NCBI GenBank assembly: GCA_027326105.1
Contig: DAHWFB010000094.1
Location: 1 to 34,847 of the forward strand
Source of the DNA: Acetobacteraceae bacterium
Lineage (GTDB): Bacteria; Pseudomonadota; Alphaproteobacteria; Acetobacterales; Acetobacteraceae
Length of the DNA stretch: 34,847 bases
Direction: 5' to 3'
Shown in pieces: positions 6,807 through 13,895 of this stretch. The translations under genes were made by a program, and so were the position numbers. How positions within the stretch are numbered: position 1 is the first letter of the stretch; every line of letters starts with the position of its first letter. Below the pieces are notes generated by a model. It did not search any database. It was not told the origin of the DNA and saw nothing but the letters and a program-made list of their open reading frames with translations.

Positions 6807-7097
6807 ATGGACGGGATGAAGGCGCTGAAGGCGGCGGTGATCGGCATGGGGGTGCTGATCGTGCTCGGCACCGTCACGCTGGTGGTGGTCGCGGTCGATC
6901 GCACCGCGACGGCGCCGGCGCCCGGCCATCTCGCGGCCCGGCTCGCGGTGCCGGCGGGCAGCCGCATCGTCGGCATCGCCGCACTCGGGCCGCGGCTCGC
7001 GATCGCGCTGCACGGCGGCGGGCCGGACCGGGTGGTGCTGATCGACCCCGCCACCGGCCACCAGGCCGGGCGCATCACCCTCGGGCCGGCGCGATGA
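6807..7097 (+). CDS. Small single-pass membrane protein (DUF6476-like)
   Basis: The 96-residue protein has one hydrophobic segment at about 9-30 ('AAVIGMGVLIVLGTVTLVVVAV'), then a periplasmic or soluble part with 'LAVPAGSRIVGIAALGPRLAIALHGGGPDRVVLIDPATGHQAGRITL'. The pattern of one membrane helix and a short beta-rich domain, next to an RluA-family gene, fits the alphaproteobacterial DUF6476 family, whose function is unknown. The ATG has GGAG at 6795-6798, eight bases upstream. It is divergent from the rluD-like gene. Family assignment is by recall of pattern and neighbourhood, so moderate. Confidence 0.7.
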   Translation: MDGMKALKAAVIGMGVLIVLGTVTLVVVAVDRTATAPAPGHLAARLAVPAGSRIVGIAALGPRLAIALHGGGPDRVVLIDPATGHQAGRITLGPAR

Positions 7098-7148
7098 TGC
7101 ACCCGCGCCGGCAGGTTCCCGTGCCCCCGGCCGGACCCGCGACGCGCC

Positions 7149-7178
7149 TTGCGGTTGTGGCGCGGGGGCTTGTATGGT
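7149..7178 (+). promoter_or_regulatory. Possible promoter of the vgrG-to-pppA block
   Basis: TTGCGG (7149-7154), an 18-base spacer and TATGGT (7173-7178) lie about 125 bases before the vgrG start. This is the most sigma-70-like pair in the 205-base gap; the rest of the gap is GC-rich and without clear dyads. Confidence 0.35.
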
Positions 7179-7302
7179 GTCGTTCCGGTGCGGACGGCTT
7201 TCCCGCGCACCGGGTCTGGGGGGCGAGAGGCGGTGCGCGGAGGCGAGGCGTTGAAGGGCTTGCTGCGGATGCGTGCCGCTCGCCGGGCGCGCGGGCGCTG
7301 AG

Positions 7303-9405
7303 ATGTCCGGCATTTCGCGGGCGAGCGCCTTCATCCTGTTCACCTGCGACGCGGCGGGCAGCGCGGTGCTGGCGCCGATGCGGCTGCGCGTCGAGGAGGC
7401 GATCAGCGCGCCCTTCCTGATCGAGGTCGGGCTGGTCTCCGACCAGACCGGACTCGATCCCAGCAAGGTCCTGTTCAAGCCGGCGCTGGTCACGCTACAG
7501 GATGGATCGGGGCCGCTGCGCTATTTCCACGGTCTGATCCGCCGCTTCGAGGTGATGGCGGGGGATGCGCGCTCGGGCGGGGCCTATGCGGCGGAGATCG
7601 TGCCGGCGCTGTGGTTCCTGTCGCAGACCGAGAACAGCCGCTTCTTCGAGAGCAAGACCGCCAAGGACATCATCACCACCCTGCTGGGCAATGCCGGGAT
7701 CAGCCAGTACAGCTTCAAGCTCCAGGGCACGCCGCCCACCCGGCTCTATACCGTCCAGCACAACGAGAGCGACCTCAACTTCATCACCCGCCTGATGGAG
7801 GAGGAGGGGTGGTTCTACTTCTTCGAGCATTCCTCGAGCGGCCATAACCTCGTCATCGCCGATGCCAACACCGCCTTTTCCAGCCTGCCGCTGAGCGCGC
7901 TCGGCGTCGCCGCGAACGCCAGGCTCGAGGCGGCGGACGTGCTGGTGGGCTGGTCGGCGGCGACGGTGACCGCGTATGGCGATGTCAACCTCAACGACTA
8001 CGACCCGACCGCGACCACCAAGGACATCTACAAGAGCGAGGCGACGACGCTGACCGCCGCCGGGGCGGCGAACCGCTACGTCTATCACTGGCCGGCGCGC
8101 ACCCTCGATCCCGGCGAGTCCGACAACCGGGCGCGGCGGCGGATCGAGGCGGCGGAGGCGTTCGCCACCCTCTGCCAGGCGAGCGGCTGGAACCACGGCG
8201 CCGTGCCGGGCGGCAAGTTCACGGTGGCGACCGATCCGGCGACCGGCGGATCCAACGTCGCCTATGCCATCCGCTCGGTGGTCCATGTCGCGACCGACGT
8301 GGACTGGGTCACCGGCGGCGGGACCAAATCCTACGCCAACCATCTGACCTGCTTCCCCAACGCGACGCCGTGGCGCCAGCCGCTGGTGGCGCCGAAGCCG
8401 GTGATGGCCGGGCTCTACACCGCGCTGGTCATCGGGCCCGCGGGGCAGGAGATCTATACCGACGACTATGCGCGGGTGAAGGTGCAGTTCCCGTGGAGCC
8501 ACCTCGGCGATACCACCGCGGACGGGACGCTGTGGCTGCGGGTGATCCAGCCCTGGACCGGCAACACCTGGGGGGTGCAGTTCCTGCCCCGGATCGGGAC
8601 CGAGGTCGCGGTCGCGTTCCTCAACGGCGACCCCGACAATCCAGTGGTGGTGGGCGGGATCTACAATTCCGCCAACATGCCGGTATTCGCCGCCTCCGAC
8701 AAGAACAAGAGCGGCATCCGCACCCGCTCGACCATGAACGGAAGCAGTTCGACCTTTTCCGAATTCTCCTTCGACGATACGATCGGCTCGGAACTGGTCT
8801 ATCTGCACGCCGAGAAGGACTATACCACCGAGGTCGAGCACGACCACAAGCTGACCATCACCAACACCAGGGTGGTGAAGGTCGGCAGCACCGAGACCTA
8901 CGAGGTCGACGACAAGCAGACGGTGACCATCGGCAACGGCCGCGCGGTGACGGTGAAGCAGGCCGACGATACCTTGACCGTGACCGACGGGGCGCGCACC
9001 GTCACCGTCTCCAAGGGTGACCATTCGATCACCGTTTCCAAGGGCGACCATTCGCTGACGGTCTCGGAGGGCAAGCACGGGGTCACCGTTTCCAAGGGCG
9101 ATCGCAGCATCACCGTCTCGCAGGGCAAGATCACCGAGAGCGCGAACGGGGACATCGGCCATACCAGCAAGACCGGCAACATCGCGGTCGAGGCTTCCGC
9201 CGGCAAGGTGACGGTGAGCGCCGCGCAATCGATCGAGCTCAAGGTGGGGGGGAATTCGATCAAGATCGACAGCTCCGGCGTGACCATCAAGGGCACCATG
9301 GTCAAGCTCAGTGGCGAGGCGATGGTCGAGTTGAAGGGGCCGATGGCCAAGGTCAATGCGGACGGCATGCTGACCCTCAAGGGCGGCATCGTCCAGATCA
9401 ACTGA
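7303..9405 (+). CDS. tssI: T6SS spike protein VgrG
   Basis: VgrG trimers cap the Hcp tube and carry PAAR and effectors out of the cell. The 700-residue protein has the gp27-like part ('LYTVQHNESDLNFITRLMEEEGWFYFFEHSS', about 148-178), the gp5 OB-like domain ('DDYARVKVQFPW', 'LWLRVIQPWTGNTWGVQFLPRIGTEVAVAFLNGDPDNPVVVGGIYN') and a needle-like beta-helix of nine-residue repeats at about 514-612. It ends with a DUF2345-like tail ('GVTIKGTMVKLSGEAMVELKG') and carries no extra effector domain. The ATG at 7303 is preferred over an in-frame GTG at 7273 because 'MSGISRASAFILF' matches family starts. It is the first gene of the plus-strand block and is followed by an accessory gene and PAAR, the usual spike unit. 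Confidence 0.97.
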   Translation: MSGISRASAFILFTCDAAGSAVLAPMRLRVEEAISAPFLIEVGLVSDQTGLDPSKVLFKPALVTLQDGSGPLRYFHGLIRRFEVMAGDARSGGAYAAEIVPALWFLSQTENSRFFESKTAKDIITTLLGNAGISQYSFKLQGTPPTRLYTVQHNESDLNFITRLMEEEGWFYFFEHSSSGHNLVIADANTAFSSLPLSALGVAANARLEAADVLVGWSAATVTAYGDVNLNDYDPTATTKDIYKSEATTLTAAGAANRYVYHWPARTLDPGESDNRARRRIEAAEAFATLCQASGWNHGAVPGGKFTVATDPATGGSNVAYAIRSVVHVATDVDWVTGGGTKSYANHLTCFPNATPWRQPLVAPKPVMAGLYTALVIGPAGQEIYTDDYARVKVQFPWSHLGDTTADGTLWLRVIQPWTGNTWGVQFLPRIGTEVAVAFLNGDPDNPVVVGGIYNSANMPVFAASDKNKSGIRTRSTMNGSSSTFSEFSFDDTIGSELVYLHAEKDYTTEVEHDHKLTITNTRVVKVGSTETYEVDDKQTVTIGNGRAVTVKQADDTLTVTDGARTVTVSKGDHSITVSKGDHSLTVSEGKHGVTVSKGDRSITVSQGKITESANGDIGHTSKTGNIAVEASAGKVTVSAAQSIELKVGGNSIKIDSSGVTIKGTMVKLSGEAMVELKGPMAKVNADGMLTLKGGIVQIN
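9001..9129. repeat. 27-bp repeats encoding the VgrG needle
   Basis: Units start at 9001, 9028, 9055, 9082 and 9109, each coding for a [VIL]-T-V-S-x-G-type nonapeptide such as VTVSKGDHS. The first two units agree at 24 of 27 bases. Weaker nine-residue units extend upstream to about 8842. Confidence 0.8.
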
Positions 9406-9416
9406 GGTCAGGAGAG

Positions 9417-10010
9417 ATGAGCGCGACCGCATTGCCGAAACTCTCCACCCGCCCGCTCGAGGAGGTCGCGACCCGGCTCGACCTTCCGGCCGAGGCCGCG
9501 GCGCTGCTCGCCGGTCGCACCGACGTGCCCGGGGCGCTCGCCGCGCTGGCCGGCGGCGGCTTCCTGGTCGAGGCGAGCCGGATGGTGGCCCACGCGCTGC
9601 CCCGGCGGGAGGCGGTGTGGTGGGCCTGCATGTGCGCCGCCCATACCGCGCCGCCCGATCTCGCCGAGCCCGACCGGCGGGCGCGCGAACTGGCCGAGGA
9701 GTGGGTGCGCAAGCAGGCGGACGAGGTGCGGCGGGCGGCGATGGCGGAGGCGGAACGGGCGGGCTTCGGCAGCCCCGAGTGCTGGGCGGCGGTGGGCGCG
9801 TTCTGGAGCGGGGATTCGATGTCCCCGCTCGGCCAGCCGCTGGTGCCGCCGGCGCCGCATCTGGCGGGAACCGCGGTGGCGGGCTCGGTGGCGCTCGCCG
9901 CGGTCCGCTCGGACCCGTCGCGGCAGAAGCTGCGGTTGCAGCGCTTTCTCGAGAGCGCGCGCGATATCGCCGCCGGCGGCACCGGGCGGCTGGTGCCGGA
10001 GGCGAGCTGA
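9417..10010 (+). CDS. DUF6931-like T6SS-associated protein
   Basis: The 197-residue protein sits between vgrG and PAAR and overlaps the PAAR gene by one base. It is alpha-helical and alanine-rich, with a conserved-looking core 'FLVEASRMVAHALPRREAVWWACMCAAHT' (about 43-71), a charged helix 'ARELAEEWVRKQADEVRRAAMAEAERAG', and a hydrophobic stretch 'LAGTAVAGSVALAAV' near 150-165. It has no signal peptide and no catalytic motif that I recognise. The core resembles what I recall of DUF6931, a family without known function seen in T6SS loci. Its place suggests a role in loading or folding the VgrG-PAAR spike or a cargo, much as DUF4123, DUF1795 or DUF2169 proteins do elsewhere, but that is inference. 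Confidence 0.65.
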   Translation: MSATALPKLSTRPLEEVATRLDLPAEAAALLAGRTDVPGALAALAGGGFLVEASRMVAHALPRREAVWWACMCAAHTAPPDLAEPDRRARELAEEWVRKQADEVRRAAMAEAERAGFGSPECWAAVGAFWSGDSMSPLGQPLVPPAPHLAGTAVAGSVALAAVRSDPSRQKLRLQRFLESARDIAAGGTGRLVPEAS

Positions 10011-10303
10011 TGGGCCAGCCGGCGGCGCGGATCACCGATATGCATGTCTGCCCGATGTTCACCGGCCCGGTGCCCCACGTCGGCGGGCCGATCCTGCCGC
10101 CGGGGGCGCCGACCGTGCTGATCTCCTCCCTCCCGGCGGCGCGGGCGACCGACCAGGGCACCTGCGTCGGCCCGCCCGACCTGATCGCCAAGGGTTCCGG
10201 CACGGTGCTGATCTCGTCCCTGCCGGCGGCGCGCATGGGCGACAGCTGCGGCCATGGCGGGACCATCGTGATCGGCTGCCCGACGGTGCTGATCGGAGGC
10301 TGA
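10010..10303 (+). CDS. PAAR-repeat spike tip protein
   Basis: The 97-residue protein is a stand-alone PAAR protein that sharpens the VgrG tip. It starts 'MGQPAARITDMHVCPMFTGPVPHVGGPI', has the repeated motif 'TVLISSLPAARATD' and 'TVLISSLPAARMGDSCGHGG', and ends with 'IVIGCPTVLIGG'. His and Cys residues (His12, Cys14, Cys76, His78) are placed to bind the single metal seen in PAAR structures. There is no C-terminal toxin extension. The start codon overlaps the stop of the preceding gene (TGATG), so translation is coupled, and tagH begins 5 bases downstream. Confidence 0.95.
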   Translation: MGQPAARITDMHVCPMFTGPVPHVGGPILPPGAPTVLISSLPAARATDQGTCVGPPDLIAKGSGTVLISSLPAARMGDSCGHGGTIVIGCPTVLIGG

Positions 10304-10307
10304 GCCG

Positions 10308-11813
10308 ATGACGCTGACGCTTTCCATGCTGCGCTGCCCGGACAATGTGGCGCCGGAGACCCGCCGCGTCGCGGGCGGCGAATACAAGCTCGGGCGCGGA
10401 CCGGCGAACCAGTGGATCCTGCCCGATCCGGACCGCATCGTCTCCACCAACCACTGCGTGCTCGCCTTCCGCGGCGGCGGCTGGCAGATCAGCGACATTT
10501 CCACCAACGGCACCTTCCTCAACCGCGAGAGCGAAGCGATCGGGCCGACGCCGCGCGAATTGCGCGACGGTGACCGGCTGCGCCTCGGTCCCTACGAGAT
10601 CGAGGTGCGGATCGCCGAGGAGGCGGGCTACGCGGCGGCGCCGGCGGCCGGCGCGGGCGCCGGCGGCTTCCCCGCGGCGGGCGGACTGGACCCGTTCGCG
10701 CTCGACCCGTTCGCGCCGGCGGCCCCGCCGCCGGCCGCTTCCCCCGGCTTCGGCGCCCAGCCGCCGGCAGGGCAGGGGATCGGGCTGCCGGCGGATTTCG
10801 ACCCGCTCGCCCCCGACCCCGGCGAGCAGGTGTTCGCCGGCCCGACCCAGGCCGACCATACCCCGGCGGTTTCCGACGCGTTCCGCCCGCCGCTCGCCTC
10901 CACCAACCTGCTGCCCGACGACTGGGACCTCGACCTCGGCCCGGCGAAGCCGGCGCCACCGCCCGCCGCCTCGGCCTTGCGTGCGCCGGAGCGGCTGGCG
11001 CCGCCGCCCCCGATGGCGCCGCCCCCGGTGGCGCCCCCGGTGCCACCCCCGGTGCCGCCTCCGGTGGCGCCCCCGGTGGTGCCGCTCGCATCGGGAGCGA
11101 ACCCGTTCGACGAGCCGCTCGCGCCGCCGGCGTCGCCCGCGCTCCCGCCCGCGCCCGCGGCAGCGGTGCCGGCGCCCGCCGCGCGGCCGGTGGTGGAGGA
11201 GGGCGGGCTGCTCGCGGCCTTCCTCCACGGGGCGGGCATGGCAGCTGCGGCGCCGGCCGGGGGGGCGGGGATCGACGCCGGGGCGCTGATGGAATCGCTC
11301 GGCCGCGCCTTCCGCGCCCTGGTCTCGGGGTTGCGCCAGGTGCTGATCGCGCGCGCCGAGATCAAGGGCGAGTTCCGCATCGAGCAGACGATGATCCGCG
11401 CCCGCGGCAACAACCCGCTGAAATTCTCCGCCGGCGACGACGATGCCCTCGCCGCCCTGCTCGGGCTCGGCCGGCGGACCGACATGAGCGCGGAGGCGGC
11501 GGTGGCGGACGCGCTGCGCGACATTCGCCTGCACGAGCTGGCGACCGTCGCCGCGCTCCAGGCGGCGGCCCGCGCGCTGCTCGCCCGGCTCGACCCCGCC
11601 CCCTTGCGCGCGAGCGCCGAGCAGGGTGGACTGTCCCTGGTGCCGGCGCAGAAGAAGGCGCGCGCGTGGGACGGGTTCGAGAAGCTGCACGCCGAGGTGA
11701 CCCGCGCGCTGGCCGACGATTTCGACAGCGTGTTCGGCAAGGCCTTCGCCCGCGCCTACGAACAGGCGCTACACGAAGCCGCCGCGCGCGAGCCCGCCGG
11801 ACCGGCGCCGTGA
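10308..11813 (+). CDS. tagH: FHA-domain T6SS regulator TagH
   Basis: TagH (Fha/ImpI) reads threonine phosphorylation and switches T6SS assembly. The 501-residue protein has an N-terminal FHA domain with the phosphopeptide-binding residues visible: Gly29-Arg30 ('LGRGPANQW'), Ser46 and His49 ('STNHC'), and Asn67-Gly68 ('STNGTF'). A proline- and alanine-rich linker spans about 115-300, including a PPVAPPVPPP-type run. The conserved C-terminal domain ('ALMESLGRAFRALVSGLRQVLIARAEIKGEFRIEQT', 'NNPLKFS', 'FDSVFGKAFARAYEQAL') is specific to the T6SS FHA family. The matching phosphatase PppA and TagF lie at the end of the same block, but no PpkA kinase is in the window. Confidence 0.95.
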   Translation: MTLTLSMLRCPDNVAPETRRVAGGEYKLGRGPANQWILPDPDRIVSTNHCVLAFRGGGWQISDISTNGTFLNRESEAIGPTPRELRDGDRLRLGPYEIEVRIAEEAGYAAAPAAGAGAGGFPAAGGLDPFALDPFAPAAPPPAASPGFGAQPPAGQGIGLPADFDPLAPDPGEQVFAGPTQADHTPAVSDAFRPPLASTNLLPDDWDLDLGPAKPAPPPAASALRAPERLAPPPPMAPPPVAPPVPPPVPPPVAPPVVPLASGANPFDEPLAPPASPALPPAPAAAVPAPAARPVVEEGGLLAAFLHGAGMAAAAPAGGAGIDAGALMESLGRAFRALVSGLRQVLIARAEIKGEFRIEQTMIRARGNNPLKFSAGDDDALAALLGLGRRTDMSAEAAVADALRDIRLHELATVAALQAAARALLARLDPAPLRASAEQGGLSLVPAQKKARAWDGFEKLHAEVTRALADDFDSVFGKAFARAYEQALHEAAAREPAGPAP

Positions 11814-11847
11814 CCGATCGAGACCTGACCCGCGAGGAGGCCTGAGG

Positions 11848-12303
11848 ATGAACCGCCGCACCCTGCTTTCGCTGCTGCCCGCCGCGGCATTGGCCGCCTG
11901 CGCGGCGCCGCCGCCCCCGCCGGCGGTGCTGACGCTGACCATCAAGGCCGGTGCCAACCAGAACCCCGACCCCACCGGCAAGGCGGCGCCGGTGGCGGTG
12001 CGGATCTACCAGCTGGGCGCGGCGGGCAAGTTCCAGGCCGCCGACGTCTTCGCGCTGATCGACCACGAGGCGGCGACGCTGGGGGCCGACGATCTCGGTT
12101 CCGAGCAGATCCTGGTCAAACCCGGCCAGACCCTGCCCGAGACCCGTACCCTGAAGCCGGGCACGCAGTTCCTCGGCATTGCCGTGCTGTTCCGTGACAT
12201 CGACCATTCCACCTGGCGGCAGATGGCCCCGGTGGCGGCGAGCGGACCGACCAAGCTGACGCTGACCATCAACGGGCTGGTGGCCAAGCTGGGACCGGGT
12301 TGA
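11848..12303 (+). CDS. tssJ: T6SS outer-membrane lipoprotein TssJ
   Basis: TssJ anchors TssM to the outer membrane. The 151-residue precursor has a twin-arginine-like N-terminus and lipobox: 'MNRRTLLSLLPAAALAAC', with the lipidated cysteine at 18. The mature part is the TssJ beta-sandwich with 'LTIKAGANQNPDPTGKAAPVAVRIYQLGAAGKFQAADVFAL' and 'LGIAVLFRDIDHSTWRQ'. GAGGAGG at 11834-11840 is a strong ribosome site seven bases before the ATG. Its presence is a difference from the Agrobacterium imp cluster, which lacks a recognisable tssJ. A gap of about 200 bases with a structured repeat separates it from tssK. Confidence 0.95.
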   Translation: MNRRTLLSLLPAAALAACAAPPPPPAVLTLTIKAGANQNPDPTGKAAPVAVRIYQLGAAGKFQAADVFALIDHEAATLGADDLGSEQILVKPGQTLPETRTLKPGTQFLGIAVLFRDIDHSTWRQMAPVAASGPTKLTLTINGLVAKLGPG

Positions 12304-12309
12304 GAACGA

Positions 12310-12410
12310 AAAGGAGTGAAAGTTTTTTGCTTCTTTTTTGCAAAAAAGAAGAATTACTTAAGTAGACCTGTTCTTTCTTGAAAGAAAGAACCAAAGAACT
12401 TTCTTCCTTT
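12310..12410. repeat. Structured intergenic element with nested hairpins
   Basis: The AT-rich segment after tssJ has a perfect 22-bp palindrome at 12330-12351 (CTTCTTTTTTG plus reverse complement) and a 9-bp-arm hairpin at 12371-12390 (TTCTTTCTT, GA, AAGAAAGAA). GAAAGTTTTTTG (12318-12329) pairs with CAAAGAACTTTC (12392-12403) at 11 of 12 positions, and the twelfth is a G-U in RNA. AAAGG (12310-12314) can extend this with CCTTT (12406-12410). The whole folds as a three-way junction. It may end transcription between tssJ and tssK, or be a REP-like mobile repeat; I recall similar poly-A/T hairpins in Acetobacteraceae genomes. Confidence 0.65.
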
Positions 12411-12502
12411 CGGTCGGGTGGCGTGGATGGCGGGACGGGGCGAGGGGTGGTAAGGACTGTCGACGATCGGATACGAAACGTTTTGGGGGCGTGCGGCCGC
12501 GC

Positions 12503-13837
12503 ATGAGTTGGACCAATCGGGTGATCTGGCAGGAGGGCATGTTCCTGCGCGCCCAGCACTTCCAGCAGCAGGACCGCTGGCTGGAGAGCGTGGTGCGCGC
12601 CCGCGCCGGCGCGCTGCGGGCGCATCCCTGGGGGTTGAGCGAGTTCGCGATCGACCGCGACCTGCTCGCGACCGGGCGCTTCGCGCTCGCCTCCGCCGCC
12701 GGCGCGTTCGAGGACGGGACGGTGTTTTCGCTGCCCGGGGAGACCGACCATCCACCGCCGCTCGATCTGCCCGAGAGCGCGCGCAACGTCGTGGTCTATC
12801 TCGCCGCGCCCATCCGCCAGCCCGGCGCGGTCGAGATCGCGGCGAGCGAGGAGGCGGGCAGCGACGGGCGCTACCGGCTGCGCGCCTTCGAGAGCTACGA
12901 TACCCACTCCGGCTCGCCCCAGCCGGCGGAACTGCAGGTCGGGCGGCTGCGGCTGCGCTACCTGCTCGAGACCGACGAGCGGGCGGGCTATCTCTGCATC
13001 GGGCTGACCCGGGTGATCGAAGTCGCGGCCGACCGGCGGGTGAGCCTCGACGACCGCTGGATCCCCCCGGTGCTGCGCGCCGCGGCGGCGCCCCCGCTCG
13101 CCGGTCTGGTCGCCGAGCTGTCCGGGATGCTGCACCAGCGCGGCGAGGCGCTGGCCGCGCGGCTGACCGCGCCGGGCTCGCGCGGGGTGGCGGAAGTGGC
13201 GGATTTCATGCTGCTGCAGGCGATCAACCGCTGGGAGAAGCTGCTCAGCCACTGGGCGGACGCCGGCCACGTGCACCCCGACGATCTCTACGCGACGCTG
13301 GTGCAGATGGCCGGAGAGTTCGCGACCTTCACCGAGACCGCGCGCCGGCCGAGCGCCTATCCGCCCTACCGGCACGAGGATCTGCAACGCAGTTTCGCCC
13401 CCGTCGTCGCCGATCTGCGGCGCTCGCTCTCGGCGGTGATCGAACAGACCGCGGTGGCGATTCCCCTCCAGGAGCGGAAATTCGGCGTCCGGGTGGGGCC
13501 GATCACCGACCGCACCATCCTGCGCGCCTCGAGCTTCGTGCTTTCGGTGCAGGCGGATCTGCCGTCCGAGCAGTTGCGGCGGCTGTTCCCGGCCCAGGTC
13601 AAGATCGGTGCGGTGGAGCAGATCCGTGAACTGGTGAACGTCGCGCTGCCCGGAATCGCGGTGCGGCCCCTGCCGGTGGCGCCGCGGCAGATCCCGTTCT
13701 ACGCCGGAGCCAGTTATTTCGAACTCGACCGCGCCTCGCCGCACTGGCAGCATATGCAGTCCTCGGGCGGGTTCGCGATCCATGTCTCGGGCGAATTCCC
13801 CAATCTGCAGATGGAACTCTGGGCGATCCGCGGCTGA
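12503..13837 (+). CDS. tssK: T6SS baseplate protein TssK
   Basis: TssK links the TssEFG wedge of the baseplate to the TssLM membrane complex. The 444-residue protein opens with the family signature 'MSWTNRVIWQEGMFLRAQHFQQQDRWLE', shows the middle 'RLRLRYLLETDERAGYLCIGLTRVIEV', the helical 'LLQAINRWEKLLSHWADAGHVHPDDLYATLVQMAGEFATF' and the C-terminal receptor-type domain ending 'FAIHVSGEFPNLQMELWAIRG'. An in-frame GTG at 12491 is rejected because the family begins at the ATG at 12503. It follows the structured element after tssJ and is 58 bases before tssL. Confidence 0.96.
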   Translation: MSWTNRVIWQEGMFLRAQHFQQQDRWLESVVRARAGALRAHPWGLSEFAIDRDLLATGRFALASAAGAFEDGTVFSLPGETDHPPPLDLPESARNVVVYLAAPIRQPGAVEIAASEEAGSDGRYRLRAFESYDTHSGSPQPAELQVGRLRLRYLLETDERAGYLCIGLTRVIEVAADRRVSLDDRWIPPVLRAAAAPPLAGLVAELSGMLHQRGEALAARLTAPGSRGVAEVADFMLLQAINRWEKLLSHWADAGHVHPDDLYATLVQMAGEFATFTETARRPSAYPPYRHEDLQRSFAPVVADLRRSLSAVIEQTAVAIPLQERKFGVRVGPITDRTILRASSFVLSVQADLPSEQLRRLFPAQVKIGAVEQIRELVNVALPGIAVRPLPVAPRQIPFYAGASYFELDRASPHWQHMQSSGGFAIHVSGEFPNLQMELWAIRG

Positions 13838-13895
13838 GCGGCTTTGATCGGACGACGCCGCGACCGTTTCGCGGCGGACGGGAGGAGACGGCGGG

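Noticed and set aside
7495-10266. A 923-codon minus-strand frame opposite vgrG and the DUF6931-like gene.
   Set aside because: No recognisable motifs; the coding signal and motifs are all on the plus strand.
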